Source of the DNA: Robinsoniella peoriensis
GTDB taxonomy: Bacteria > Bacillota > Clostridia > Lachnospirales > Lachnospiraceae
Length of the DNA stretch: 64,000 nt
Assembly: GCF_042680125.1 (NCBI RefSeq)
Contig: NZ_JBHTNY010000008.1
Strand: one strand, 5' to 3'
Below are positions 35,987 through 45,426 of the stretch, one piece after another. The position numbers and the translations under genes were made by a program. The notes beneath the pieces are model-generated. The model was not told where the DNA came from. It searched no databases and saw nothing but the letters and a program-made list of their open reading frames with translations. How positions within the stretch are numbered: position 1 is the stretch's first letter; every line of letters starts with the position of its first letter.

Positions 35987-36781
35987 TTATCCCCACTCTT
36001 TTAGAACCTGTTTTGTAAGCCAAATCTGACCTTTACCAGTCAAAAGTGGAGTATAAGTAGTATGTAACTTTGCATTAAATTCGTTAACACTTTCTTTATA
36101 TTGCATATATCCATGAGATAACATTTGCTGAGAAGGTTTATTCTTCAGCCCATAGCTTGAACACAGGTATCCATTTTCTCTACACCAGTCCATAATAATA
36201 TTTCTGCCAATTTTAATATTCTTGCTATTTTGCAAAATTGCGGCAAATTTTCCGAAATTTATACAGTTACTAGCTGTTTCGATTGCATCGTGAAATTCTG
36301 CCTTTGGTTTCATCTCTTGATTTTCTGCAATAAGGGGGGCAGTAGCTCGTGCAATTTCAATTTCTGTTAGTTTATTGTGAGCATTAACCACTTCTAATGA
36401 ATCTTTACTGAAAAGCTGCAGTTTCAATTTTTCTTCTTCCGAAAGATAATTACCAGATTTTATAGTCTCTTCCATTTCATTAAAAGCATGGATATACTTT
36501 AATTTCCATTCAAGAGCTTTTTTACCAGTAAACCCCATAACTAGCAAAGAAAATCCATCACGATTCATTTTATATTCAATTTCTTCTCGTCCCCGGCTAC
36601 TAATATATGTGGTTTTACGAATCATATTTTTCACTGTGCAATTTTGCACAATGAGATTTTCTATCATTCTGTTTACATCAGGGTTTCTTTTATCAAATTT
36701 TTCTGCTATCTCACGGCTACTTGCTAATGTTTCCCCGTTACAGCTTTCCAAAATAATGTCGTCCAATAATAATTCCTCCAT
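35987..36781 (-). CDS. Rha/antirepressor family protein with KilA-C-like end
   Basis: About 264 residues from ATG 36781; a better-spaced start is TTG 36766, since GGAGG sits 8 bases before it. The N-terminal part has the Rha pattern (TLASSREIAEKFDKRNPDVN, YKMNRDGFSLLVMGFTGKKA), the C-terminal part an antirepressor DNA-binding-like domain (SKNIKIGRNIIMDWCRENGY, LLTGKGQIWLTKQVL). Such proteins regulate the lysis-lysogeny choice. The leader shows a perfect 8-bp hairpin (36845-36867). Confidence 0.75.
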   Translation of the reverse strand: MEELLLDDIILESCNGETLASSREIAEKFDKRNPDVNRMIENLIVQNCTVKNMIRKTTYISSRGREEIEYKMNRDGFSLLVMGFTGKKALEWKLKYIHAFNEMEETIKSGNYLSEEEKLKLQLFSKDSLEVVNAHNKLTEIEIARATAPLIAENQEMKPKAEFHDAIETASNCINFGKFAAILQNSKNIKIGRNIIMDWCRENGYLCSSYGLKNKPSQQMLSHGYMQYKESVNEFNAKLHTTYTPLLTGKGQIWLTKQVLKEWG

Positions 36782-36844
36782 GTAATTCAATATTTTGAGT
36801 ATAAGGACATAATATTTCAATGTCTTAACCTATTATACAATGGA

Positions 36845-36867
36845 GGATTAGAAGAACAGTCTAATCC
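36845..36867 (-). promoter_or_regulatory. Hairpin in the Rha gene leader
   Basis: Perfect stem GGATTAGA/TCTAATCC with 7-base loop; a second possible stem AAACTGC/GCAGTTT lies at 36868-36903. No T-tract. Confidence 0.4.
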
Positions 36868-36938
36868 AAACTGCAAAATCGCAGTACAGGCGAAAGCAGT
36901 TTTATAACTAAATTTGACGCATCTGTACGTCTATTAAA

Positions 36939-37514
36939 TTAAAACAGATCACTTAACTTGTTGATATCATCAAATATTTCTTCGATATGCCAAATCCTTT
37001 TTTCCATCTCATTAATGGTATTCATTGCTTCTTCAGCGTCTAAATTACACTTTATTGTTACAGTTAGGCAGTTGCTTTCTTCAGCAGTAGCGCAATTATC
37101 ACTGAGATCTAAATCGGATAAATCAAATCCCAAAATCTTATTGGACTCAATGCTGTTAAGCATTTTTGAGTTACAGTCTTCGTGTACAAACGCTACATCA
37201 CAATCCGTATCGTAATAACCAGCTTTATGCCATTCATTATCCTCGTGCCACATTTTTTCAACGGTGACACCAAAATGATCCAGGTATAACACATATTCTT
37301 TATCGTAATGTTGCGCCTCATAGTCTTCAAGGTCAATGCCGTGGCTGATATCAATTCCGTTACGAATCAAATTCGTCAACAGATCTTTTATCACCGAGTA
37401 TTTCCCGAAAGCACAAATTTGAGGAAATTCATTTTCAGATATGGATAAGCAGCCCAACATTTTATCCGTTAATTCATAAGTATTATTACAATTCACAAGC
37501 TTCAAATGTTCCAC
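36939..37514 (-). CDS. Hypothetical acidic protein
   Basis: 191 residues, strongly acidic (Asp/Glu-rich, for example FDLSDLDLSDNCATAEE). No recognised domain. It lies 6 bases after the HU gene and shares its operon, so it may be an early gene. Acidic proteins of this size in phages are sometimes inhibitors of host DNA-binding proteins, but nothing here proves that. Confidence 0.65.
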   Translation of the reverse strand: MEHLKLVNCNNTYELTDKMLGCLSISENEFPQICAFGKYSVIKDLLTNLIRNGIDISHGIDLEDYEAQHYDKEYVLYLDHFGVTVEKMWHEDNEWHKAGYYDTDCDVAFVHEDCNSKMLNSIESNKILGFDLSDLDLSDNCATAEESNCLTVTIKCNLDAEEAMNTINEMEKRIWHIEEIFDDINKLSDLF

Positions 37515-37520
37515 CCCAAT

Positions 37521-37796
37521 CTATTCATTCAATAAATCTTTAAGGGATTTGCTTGGCTTGAATTTAGGCGCTTTGGACTTTGGGAGCTGGATGGTTTCTT
37601 GCGTCTGAGGATTCCTGCCCACCCTTGCTGCCCGGTCTACTGATTCAAATGTTCCAAATCCTACGATGTGGACTTTTTCGCCCTCAATCATTGATTCCTG
37701 TACAGTATCAATAAAAGCCTGTAATGCTCTTTCAGCGTCTTTCTTTGATAATTCCGATTTTTCGCTTATTTTTGCTGTTAATTCAACTTTGTTCAT
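37521..37796 (-). CDS. HU-family DNA-binding protein
   Basis: 91 residues with the complete HU pattern: MNKVELTAKISEKSELSKKD at the N-terminus, GFGTFESVDRAARVGRNPQT in the arm and a basic C-terminus. HU bends and compacts DNA; SPbeta carries an HU gene (yonN) next to its RNA polymerase gene. Here it sits just downstream of the phosphoesterase gene and likely aids phage DNA replication or transcription. Confidence 0.95.
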   Translation of the reverse strand: MNKVELTAKISEKSELSKKDAERALQAFIDTVQESMIEGEKVHIVGFGTFESVDRAARVGRNPQTQETIQLPKSKAPKFKPSKSLKDLLNE

Positions 37797-37852
37797 ATGT
37801 TAATTCTCCTTATTGGTATAATAGAGGAGTCGATACTCCCATGAGTGTTTAG

Positions 37853-39067
37853 TTAAAAAACAACGGTTTCGTGCCCGGTATAACCTTTGTCAGTAAATTT
37901 CAATATTTTCACTGATCCTCTACAATCTTTTAGAATGGTATCTGAATATGGGCAGCTGCCCTCAAATCCGTCAGCAACAATTACTTTATTGTTTATACTT
38001 CCAGAAGATCCCACGACAGATTCTTTCCCAGCGTGTAGGTGACCCAGGATAGCATAATTATAGAAAACCTTGTAAAAATCACTTAGATCTTTTAATACGT
38101 TATCACCAATAGCCTTTACCTGATGTCCGTGTTGTGCAATAATCTTAAATCCTTTAATATCCAATTCTACCGGTTTATTTGAAAATTCAGTATGTACCAC
38201 AACCCGCTCATTAACTGCCACTAAATCATAAATATGATTGACAATTATTTTTTCTACATCTTCGGTAGCTATTTCAGAGGCTTTTGTTCCAAGCGGACGA
38301 GTCTGTGTATGATTGGAGTTCATTACTGAGTAATATTCTACAAAGCAGTAAACAGACAACTCATTTAAAAACTGAGCCACAATACGCGGGTACTGAACAA
38401 CAGCGTCAACGACAGGTATTTGATTAATCATAAAATCTGTAAGATGAATGATTCCTTGAACGTCATCGCCCAAGCCCAGAACAGTGATTTTACTAATATG
38501 ACGTTCCTCGATTAATAAAACAAGCTCAGTTAGCAATTGTTTAAATCTTTCTTGCACAATATCGATGGAATATTCATTATGTATAGACTTAAATTTTGCG
38601 CCGAAGTGTACGTCAGCTATTAAAACGATATACTCGTCATCTGATACTTTGTTCAATTTATAGGGTTTAATATCCGGAAGTGGGAGAGTAGTGATCGCAT
38701 CTTTTATATTTTCATAAAACAATTCAAACCGGCTCTCAGTTTTTTCAAGACGATCCCGTTCTAATTTTGTAGCTTGCAATTTATATCTTTCTTTACGGAT
38801 GTTTTTCTCAATATTTTCATTCTGCCGCACCAGTTCTTGAAGCTGAAAATCTACACTTCCTAATTCCGATTTGGCATCGTTATAACCCTTTATGTAGTTG
38901 GTAGTCTTTTTTCTATGAGCACTTTCATCCCAATTTACTCCGAATGCTTCATTGCAGAGCTTTCCAATTTCAATATTACTTAAGCCATATAATTCCTTGT
39001 TTTTGTATAGACGGATGCGATATGCCTTTGGTGTTTCGTTTGGCTGCATAATTGATTGACTATTCAT
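37853..39067 (-). CDS. Calcineurin-like metallophosphoesterase (YonJ-like)
   Basis: 404 residues from ATG 39067, with GAGGAGGATTCAT upstream. The C-terminal two thirds has the metallophosphoesterase motif series ADVHFG, GLGDDVQG, NSNHTQ, QHGHQ and ILGHLHAG with expected order, so metal ligands appear intact. The N-terminal third has a helix-turn-helix-like, Lys-rich helical part. It lies between the YonK-like and HU genes. SPbeta YonJ has the same neighbourhood. Substrate unknown; nuclease or phosphodiesterase. Confidence 0.85.
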   Translation of the reverse strand: MNSQSIMQPNETPKAYRIRLYKNKELYGLSNIEIGKLCNEAFGVNWDESAHRKKTTNYIKGYNDAKSELGSVDFQLQELVRQNENIEKNIRKERYKLQATKLERDRLEKTESRFELFYENIKDAITTLPLPDIKPYKLNKVSDDEYIVLIADVHFGAKFKSIHNEYSIDIVQERFKQLLTELVLLIEERHISKITVLGLGDDVQGIIHLTDFMINQIPVVDAVVQYPRIVAQFLNELSVYCFVEYYSVMNSNHTQTRPLGTKASEIATEDVEKIIVNHIYDLVAVNERVVVHTEFSNKPVELDIKGFKIIAQHGHQVKAIGDNVLKDLSDFYKVFYNYAILGHLHAGKESVVGSSGSINNKVIVADGFEGSCPYSDTILKDCRGSVKILKFTDKGYTGHETVVF

Positions 39068-39082
39068 ATGAATCCTCCTCAC

Positions 39083-39307
39083 TTAATTCTCGGAGCTTGA
39101 AGGATTCATATCTTCTTCATTTTTGACGGTAACAGAAAGGTCTATAACCTGACCTTTAAACATTGCGAGGCAATCAGAAACTTCTATATCTTTATCCTCT
39201 TTTAGTTCATTTTTATAAGTAATTGTAGTTCCATTTTTTGATAGTACTCCCTTAACAGATACTTTATCTGTAACGGTTCTGCTTATATTGAGTGTGCTTT
39301 TTGCCAT
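39083..39307 (-). CDS. YonK-like small protein
   Basis: 74 residues from ATG 39307; the longer frame begins at a TTG without a site. Beta-rich core with VKGVLSKNGTTITYKNELKE and an ending LSVTVKNEEDMNPSSSEN, size and pattern like SPbeta YonK, which forms octamers and lies between yonJ and yonO. It abuts the YonJ-like gene (16-base gap). Function unknown. Confidence 0.55.
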   Translation of the reverse strand: MAKSTLNISRTVTDKVSVKGVLSKNGTTITYKNELKEDKDIEVSDCLAMFKGQVIDLSVTVKNEEDMNPSSSEN

Positions 39308-39452
39308 TATGTAAATATCCTCCAATTTCTTTATAATTCCTTTTGACAATTGATAAATTAAAATATAATGATAAAAGGAGAAGAGTAACTGAAAATAATT
39401 AGAACATCTGTAAATTTGTTATCTCTCCATAAGCACCGCTACTCAATTTACA

Positions 39453-39482
39453 AAAAAACCAGTATTAACGCTGTTTTTTAGG
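39453..39482. terminator. Hairpin with A/T tracts after the RNA polymerase gene
   Basis: An A-tract and CCAG pair with CTG and a T-tract around TATTAACG; it could stop transcription from either side. The rest of 39308-39548 shows no gene. Confidence 0.45.
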
Positions 39483-39548
39483 TGTTTTAAAAATATTTTT
39501 CGAAGTTTTTTTGCCATTTTTGCAATTTTTATGAAAATAATTCTTTTT

Positions 39549-42347
39549 TTATGCTACTGTAATTTTGTCGAAGTGATAACCAAATACATCAATTTTACCG
39601 CTTGGTAATTCCATAAATATGGAAATATGATCTTTACTTTGTTTTACAACATCAAAAAATGAGGTGTTTGGATAACCAAATAATATATTCATAATATTTC
39701 GTGACATTTTCTTGTATTCATCCGTATCAAGTAATGTTAATAAATAAATCATTGTACTTTTACTGAATTTAAGCTTACCAATGTATTCCACACATTCTTG
39801 CCGTTCACTTGAAGAAAGCGAAAATTTTGATTCCTTATCTAGGGACTCATCAGCATAGATTGCTTTTATTTTTGAATTGCATTGTTCAATCAAAGTCAGC
39901 ACTCTGTCTACTTGATCATAATATACACTTTGTATATTATAATCACTCATATTAAGAATATCAGAAAACATAAGGTATCTTTTTTCTTTCGGTTTACCTG
40001 ACTTATCAGTCTGGAACTGGCTTATAATCTTTTGAAGGTAATCCATAGATGTGTTGTGACGTTTATAATTTTTCTTTCTGGTGTCATAATATCCTTTTGT
40101 TTTCGCTAAGTGTCCAAAGAAATTAGGCTTTATCATTCGTCCCTTTTCATCTCGTAATATCCATTTATCCTTTATTTTCTGCATTTCCTTATATGTGTCT
40201 GTCGTGTATTCTTTTTTTGCTTTATCAATTTCTATTCCAGACATTACATCTAGCTGGCAAATATCGTAATATAACTCTTTAATTTCATCATACGTTGAAC
40301 CATTATTCATTTTGTCCCAAAGTATGGTATTGAGCTCTTGGGAAAGATTAATAATATCACCTATTTTATTATCAGATGTTTTGATATCCAAATCGGCTTT
40401 CTCTTCGCTGGTATATTTACGTTTTCTTTTTACTGCTGGGACATGGTTCACAGGTACTTTAAACAAATGATAATTCTTTCTTGCAGCATCAATCAAAATC
40501 TGGTTATCTGTCAGAAGTACTGTATCACTGTCAAAATCACATCCAGATAACCTATCCAAGACACTTTCTCCAATACTGTTAATACAAACTATTTCATGAG
40601 AAAGATTAAAATATATGTCTATTTCTTCATTTTCTACATTCTGTGGTAACCATATATTACCGATCGTTACATGGGGGCTGCGGCTGCCAAGCAATTGCAT
40701 GCCATAAGCAAAACGCTTGCAATGTATATTTCCAATCCCAATTCTTGTATTACCGTCAAATGTGCCAATTGCATGCATCAACATTTCTACTGGATTACCC
40801 AGAAGAGTAGAGTAGTTTCCGTTCACAAGTACATGACCACATCTTAGATTTTTTACAAATGATTTTGTTAGATCGTTTTTAAAATCATCATAGAGCTTTG
40901 TTTCTGAAAATCTCTCGTTTAAGCCCAATAACCGATACACAATATCATTTTTAGAGATAAGGGGTGATAACTCAAATTCAATATCTGAAGGATATTTAAT
41001 ATGATATCGTAATACAGCTGGGTCAGTTTTTAACATTTTTAGGTATGATAAGGTAGGTTTCATGAATATCCTCATGTCCGACTCACTCATTTGTAGTGTG
41101 TTTAAAAGCTGGTAATGCGTTTGAACCATTCGACCATCAAAAAAATGTGTAGGTTTTTCGTATTTAACTATGCCAAAAAGTGATTCTATATTATTAAACC
41201 ATTCCTGAACTGAAGCATATTTTAAATACTTTATGCTGCTGGGTGTTGTTATAATTTTTATATCTGATATTTTTTTTGCAACAGTGAAACCATTTAGTTG
41301 TGATACTTCTGTAATATTGTTGTTCTGAAACCATTTTTGTATATTACAGTTGAAGCAGGCACTTTTAAAAAATTTGTTCCGAAGGAGCAGCATACCACGA
41401 GAAGGATATTTTTCGAATAAGGAATTATCCATCAAGGATTGTCCATCCCAAATAGAGTTTTTTATAGTGACGGTCTGCTCATCAGTCTTAAGCCAATCAT
41501 TCTCTAATCTTGTTTCAATTACATCTTCCGTAAATATGGATTCATAATCATCAATGACTAAGAAATTCTCTGGATAAATTTCGATAGTGTCAATAATAGA
41601 AGAGAGTGGAAGGGATATTTGTGCCTCCAGTCCGGCTAAATCCACTTCTTGCCCCTCCTTAATGGTTAATCCACACATTGCCCATTTAATCATTTTTTTA
41701 TATAATCGTTCATCTATAAATAGACATTTCCCAGCTCGTGCCGATCCACCAGACCTTTTATACCTAACATATTTTATTCCATCGCAATAAAACCCTTTAT
41801 TATACAGCTCCTTTCTGAGGTTTTGAACTGTATTTAATGATTTTATATTTGGTTTTGCACGATATTGCCCATCTTCAAAGTAAAAGAATTTAGTCAGAGA
41901 ATTGGATGAAATTGGAGATTCTACATCCTGATTGATCTCTATCGCGACGAGTTCATCACCATATATACATACATGGTCTTTAAAAACTATATCGTTTATG
42001 TTATATCCAAACTTGACATATGTATTTTTCTTTATCTTGTTATATATTTTGTTGCTATATTTAAAAGTAAGATTAATAACTTTTGTTGTATATTCATGTC
42101 CATTTTGTTCAAAACTGAAATTTGTATTTCGATAAACCTTCTCATATACTTCTCTAATCTTAAACAAATCTAGTGACTCATCCATTGTATTGATGAATTT
42201 TTTTGTATTTATATTCCCCTTTTTTTCACCATTCAAAAACCGAATATTGTAACCCAATGGTGTATTTGTATCTTTATTGACATAATTATTTGAAATGAAA
42301 ATATCTTTTGCATCAATAGATAATATATCAATTCCGCTATTTGGCAA
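39549..42347 (-). CDS. YonO-like single-chain DNA-dependent RNA polymerase
   Basis: 932 residues from TTG 42347 (GAGGAGGATAAAAA upstream), close to the 905 residues of SPbeta YonO. The active-site signature of the two-barrel RNA polymerase family is visible near residue 600: LSGCDFDSDTVLLTD, where three aspartates would hold Mg2+; the usual Gly of DFDGD is Ser. About 50 residues upstream LGSRSPHVTIGNIWLPQN matches the RNP/RSP segment conserved in the YonO/QDE-1 lineage. YonO transcribes late SPbeta genes without host sigma factors. Placed among YonK-, YonJ- and HU-like genes, this protein probably transcribes the minus-strand late operon. Confidence 0.85.
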   Translation of the reverse strand: MPNSGIDILSIDAKDIFISNNYVNKDTNTPLGYNIRFLNGEKKGNINTKKFINTMDESLDLFKIREVYEKVYRNTNFSFEQNGHEYTTKVINLTFKYSNKIYNKIKKNTYVKFGYNINDIVFKDHVCIYGDELVAIEINQDVESPISSNSLTKFFYFEDGQYRAKPNIKSLNTVQNLRKELYNKGFYCDGIKYVRYKRSGGSARAGKCLFIDERLYKKMIKWAMCGLTIKEGQEVDLAGLEAQISLPLSSIIDTIEIYPENFLVIDDYESIFTEDVIETRLENDWLKTDEQTVTIKNSIWDGQSLMDNSLFEKYPSRGMLLLRNKFFKSACFNCNIQKWFQNNNITEVSQLNGFTVAKKISDIKIITTPSSIKYLKYASVQEWFNNIESLFGIVKYEKPTHFFDGRMVQTHYQLLNTLQMSESDMRIFMKPTLSYLKMLKTDPAVLRYHIKYPSDIEFELSPLISKNDIVYRLLGLNERFSETKLYDDFKNDLTKSFVKNLRCGHVLVNGNYSTLLGNPVEMLMHAIGTFDGNTRIGIGNIHCKRFAYGMQLLGSRSPHVTIGNIWLPQNVENEEIDIYFNLSHEIVCINSIGESVLDRLSGCDFDSDTVLLTDNQILIDAARKNYHLFKVPVNHVPAVKRKRKYTSEEKADLDIKTSDNKIGDIINLSQELNTILWDKMNNGSTYDEIKELYYDICQLDVMSGIEIDKAKKEYTTDTYKEMQKIKDKWILRDEKGRMIKPNFFGHLAKTKGYYDTRKKNYKRHNTSMDYLQKIISQFQTDKSGKPKEKRYLMFSDILNMSDYNIQSVYYDQVDRVLTLIEQCNSKIKAIYADESLDKESKFSLSSSERQECVEYIGKLKFSKSTMIYLLTLLDTDEYKKMSRNIMNILFGYPNTSFFDVVKQSKDHISIFMELPSGKIDVFGYHFDKITVA

Positions 42348-42366
42348 TTTTTATCCTCCTCTTTAT

Positions 42367-42663
42367 TTAATGATTTATAACTGGAGCAACAAACTGTACA
42401 GATACATTGTTGCACTGTAACTCTTTGGCAATTAAGTAAGATGAGTATCCATCGCAAAGTACAAAATCATGATTCAACAATATCGGACTTTCAAATTCCC
42501 CTGTGGCATTGTAGTATCTCCACTTATGTTTCATTTTCTTTTTGCCAATATCGTGAGTGGTAAATTCATTACTTATGCGTATTTCATCTAATCTGACCCA
42601 GTATTCAACACCTGATTCATAAACACCAAATAATTGTTTGACAAATCTAATAATTCCCTTCAT
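42367..42663 (-). CDS. ParB/sulfiredoxin-like domain protein
   Basis: 98 residues from ATG 42663 behind GGGAGGTATTAGA. The domain order YWVRLDEIRISNEF, GEFESPILLNHDFVLCDGYS, SYLIAKELQCNNVSVQFV matches the N-terminal ParB/Srx fold that binds nucleotides; the DGYS in place of GERR is the version found in many single-domain phage ParB-likes. Immediately upstream of the RNA polymerase gene. Confidence 0.6.
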   Translation of the reverse strand: MKGIIRFVKQLFGVYESGVEYWVRLDEIRISNEFTTHDIGKKKMKHKWRYYNATGEFESPILLNHDFVLCDGYSSYLIAKELQCNNVSVQFVAPVINH

Positions 42664-42664
42664 T

Positions 42665-42988
42665 CTAATACCTCCCGTTTTCAAGTAAAGAAAATCCTCT
42701 ATCCAGTGCTTCCAACTGCTCCTCATACCGATCTATGTAGTATTTAAAATATCCCTCTGTGAGTTTGTTGGTTATATGGCTTGCCATTTCCGATTTTACG
42801 TATTTTTGATCTGCCTGTAATTCTACGATACCACCAGCTTCATCTGGAGATTGGATCTCCGGGCAATCAATATACATTTTCATTTCATACAGCCGTTTAA
42901 TCTTGTTCCAGTTTGCCATCGCTATTACCTCGAATCCATTCTGCAGATCGACGGAAATGGCTACCCCTAAATTTTTATATCTCAACAT
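42665..42988 (-). CDS. Hypothetical small protein
   Basis: 107 residues from ATG 42988 with CTATAAGGAGGACAAACA. Alpha/beta start (MLRYKNLGVAISVDLQNGFE) and helical C-terminal half (YFKYYIDRYEEQLEALDRGF). No family recognised. One base precedes the next gene, indicating coupled translation. Confidence 0.65.
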   Translation of the reverse strand: MLRYKNLGVAISVDLQNGFEVIAMANWNKIKRLYEMKMYIDCPEIQSPDEAGGIVELQADQKYVKSEMASHITNKLTEGYFKYYIDRYEEQLEALDRGFSLLENGRY

Positions 42989-43094
42989 TGTTTGTCCTCC
43001 TTATAGTTAATACAGAAATTAGAAAGTTATTTGCACAGTATACTTTTTATCACTGAAGCAGTTCTAATTTGCTGTGCTTATGTTGTAATAATGA

Positions 43095-43403
43095 TCACTG
43101 GCTAGAAGAGGTATCACCTGTGTTCTTCTCCTGCCACATTTTTTTAAATCGCTCACTTGCAGCTTGCCTCTGCTCATCAGACATCTCTCTATCTTTCTGC
43201 CGATGCGAAATGAACCGTTTGGGGAATTTATAGCGTTTGCCATATTTTGTTTCTTCGATACACTGGTATTGTTCCGGATTGTTCTTACAAAGCTTGTCCA
43301 TCAATGTGATTTCTGTAGAATCTGACGTATATTCGATGGCAAAATCTTGATCTCTCATAAAATTGATGCAAGTTTCTTGTTCTTCAATTGCTAATCCTGG
43401 CAT
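43095..43403 (-). CDS. Hypothetical small acidic protein
   Basis: 102 residues from ATG 43403 with TTTGGAGGAAGATAAT. Contains KYGKRYKFPKRFISHRQKDR and a Gln/Glu-rich end. No family recognised. Operon with 43405-44200. Confidence 0.6.
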   Translation of the reverse strand: MPGLAIEEQETCINFMRDQDFAIEYTSDSTEITLMDKLCKNNPEQYQCIEETKYGKRYKFPKRFISHRQKDREMSDEQRQAASERFKKMWQEKNTGDTSSSQ

Positions 43404-43404
43404 A

Positions 43405-43587
43405 TTATCTTCCTCCAAATTTGCTATTAGTTTTCTGGTTTCTATCGTTGAATCGCCATGCTTTCATTTGGGCATGCAGTCTGTAAGGATTTGGGTGATC
43501 CGTGTCAAAGTCTGCTAAGTAGATGTCACCTGCGAAGCTTTTATGAAATTCTTCCCGTGATGGGATATGTAGTGTTTTTTCAGTCAT
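43405..43587 (-). CDS. Hypothetical small protein
   Basis: 60 residues from ATG 43587; GGAGG lies 12 bases upstream. The longer frame to 43659 overlaps the neighbouring gene. Product (TEKTLHIPSREEFHKSFAGD) is not recognised. Confidence 0.55.
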   Translation of the reverse strand: MTEKTLHIPSREEFHKSFAGDIYLADFDTDHPNPYRLHAQMKAWRFNDRNQKTNSKFGGR

Positions 43588-43621
43588 GTAGTGATTTTTC
43601 CTCCAAATTATTATTTTTGTC

Positions 43622-44200
43622 CTATATAACGCGGATGCCAAAGAACCGTTCATAGGCATTGAATTTTTTCTTGTTTTCTATTTCTCCATCTCGATATTGG
43701 TTATGTAATGTTTCAATCGCCCAATTGAAATAACTCTGTGTGACTTCAAAATTGTTAATATATTTAAGCGCTTCAAGATATCTAGTAGGAGCTATATCTC
43801 CATAGGCACCGCAATCGAATAACTTCCGATATCCTTTGATCATTGCACCCTGGTAGAAGGATATGAGCAAAATATATTTATCGCCCTTGCTATCCCCTAG
43901 TAATTGTCTAAAACGCATATTCCTTGCTTTTCTAAGCGATTCCATTTCTGATCGAATCAGCCCGCGATCATTAACTGCATCTCTAACTTTAGTGTCTATT
44001 TCCACAGATACGGTCTCTACAACATCACGCTTTATGGCTTCTGTACTAGTCAATAATTCTTGCTTAACCTGTTCCCTTACTCCAGTAGCCACTTCTTCTA
44101 TTAACCCTGAAACAGCTATATTTATTAATTCGCTTGATTTTGCTAAAGTGGCAGCAACTTTTTCTAATCTACTTACTCTGCCTTCAATCTGATTTTCCAT
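43622..44200 (-). CDS. Coiled-coil protein with ORF6C-like C-terminus
   Basis: 192 residues. N-terminal half is one long coiled coil (VKQELLTSTEAIKRDVVETV). The C-terminal 90 residues have the ORF6C pattern (NYFNWAIETLHNQYRDG-like region, KKKFNAYERFFGIRVI) found at the ends of phage antirepressors. No N-terminal ORF6N or BRO domain is present, so it may oligomerise with, or compete with, other antirepressors in this phage. Confidence 0.6.
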   Translation of the reverse strand: MENQIEGRVSRLEKVAATLAKSSELINIAVSGLIEEVATGVREQVKQELLTSTEAIKRDVVETVSVEIDTKVRDAVNDRGLIRSEMESLRKARNMRFRQLLGDSKGDKYILLISFYQGAMIKGYRKLFDCGAYGDIAPTRYLEALKYINNFEVTQSYFNWAIETLHNQYRDGEIENKKKFNAYERFFGIRVI

Positions 44201-44214
44201 AATATTTCCGCTCC

Positions 44215-45294
44215 TTACATATCAATAATTTTTGATTCACAGTTAATAGTATCTAATATTCTGTCTGCCCATTTTTTGACAGATTTAATACATTTTTCAT
44301 ATTCAATACGAGTCGCATCAGGAATTTCATTAAAGCTCTCTGCCATATAATCATACTGAGCCATTTCTTTGACGAAGTTGAGCATTTTTAAGGTGATAGC
44401 ACTACATTTGGAGATTAATTGATAATTGGTACTAGTACCCATTGCAGCTGCTACTAACTTGTTTTCCTCTATGTATTTTTGATATAGCTTTGAATATTCG
44501 GTTGATTTTTTCTTTAATTCATCTTGCAGTGCTTTAATCTGGCTTAGTGTTTCAGGTCTGTCAACCTCTATTTCATGCGTAACAACCGTGGTTTTAGAGC
44601 TTTTCTGAACTAATTCACTGATCCGGTTCTTTAACCTTTGTTGCTCTTCAGCATTTTTAGAAATTTCTTGCTCAAAAATACTGATTTTAGAAGTAGTTTC
44701 CTTTAATTTTTTGTTTTCTGATTCTAAACGTTCTTTTTCAGCTTTGATTTTAATAAATGCTTTGTTTGTCGATATTTTGCCTTCATCCCAATCTGCAAAA
44801 TCATCAGGGGTTAGTGATTCTTTATTATCAACTATGAATTTTTCCTTTTCGTATTGTTTACCAGAGCCAACTTGTAATTTCTCTGCTACAATATCACGTA
44901 CTTTACCATACATACCCTGTGGAAAATTTTCCACACCCCCTCCAGATTCCATTCTTTCTTTTGCTTTTAAACTCTCAACTCTTTCCAATCTACGTGCATA
45001 ATCAATTCTTTCAGCCTTACTAAAGTCTTTCCTGGTCTCATTTTCCGAAATCTCAAGGTTGAGTGCATGCTCTGCATCTTTAACAGCCATAGGTCTAACT
45101 TCAATCTGCTTATAAGAAAGAAGTTGCATCGCCCGAAGCCTACGTTCTCCAGCAATTAACTCAAAGGTATCTGGCGTTACTACTGGTGGATTAATTAAGC
45201 CATTTTCTTTTATGTCATCTGCCAGTTCCTGGATGTTTCCAAAGTCTTTTCTAATTCTGTCACTAACTTTTATTTTGTTTATATCTAATAGCAT
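44215..45294 (-). CDS. ParB/Spo0J-family partition protein
   Basis: 359 residues. N-terminal ParB domain with IAGERRLRAMQLLS (residues about 45-60), the nucleotide-binding GERR motif, then a helix-turn-helix-like region (DIVAEKLQVGSGKQYEKEKF), then an extended coiled coil and a C-terminal helical domain. ParB proteins load on parS-like sites and help segregate low-copy replicons. No ParA gene is visible beside it. Four near-palindromes at 47260-47400 are possible binding sites. Confidence 0.85.
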   Translation of the reverse strand: MLLDINKIKVSDRIRKDFGNIQELADDIKENGLINPPVVTPDTFELIAGERRLRAMQLLSYKQIEVRPMAVKDAEHALNLEISENETRKDFSKAERIDYARRLERVESLKAKERMESGGGVENFPQGMYGKVRDIVAEKLQVGSGKQYEKEKFIVDNKESLTPDDFADWDEGKISTNKAFIKIKAEKERLESENKKLKETTSKISIFEQEISKNAEEQQRLKNRISELVQKSSKTTVVTHEIEVDRPETLSQIKALQDELKKKSTEYSKLYQKYIEENKLVAAAMGTSTNYQLISKCSAITLKMLNFVKEMAQYDYMAESFNEIPDATRIEYEKCIKSVKKWADRILDTINCESKIIDM

Positions 45295-45426
45295 TGATTT
45301 TTCCTTTCATGAATTACGTATTTGTTTTTCCTTTTGGTTTCTCAAAATGTTCTAATTGGATTTCTACATTATTTATTATCGGATGAATGAAGAAAAATAA
45401 AATGCCCTATGGCAATCCCAATATAA

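Noticed and set aside
42233..42457. Small minus-strand frame between the ParB-like and polymerase genes
   Set aside because: Overlaps both genes in another frame, no separate ribosome site.
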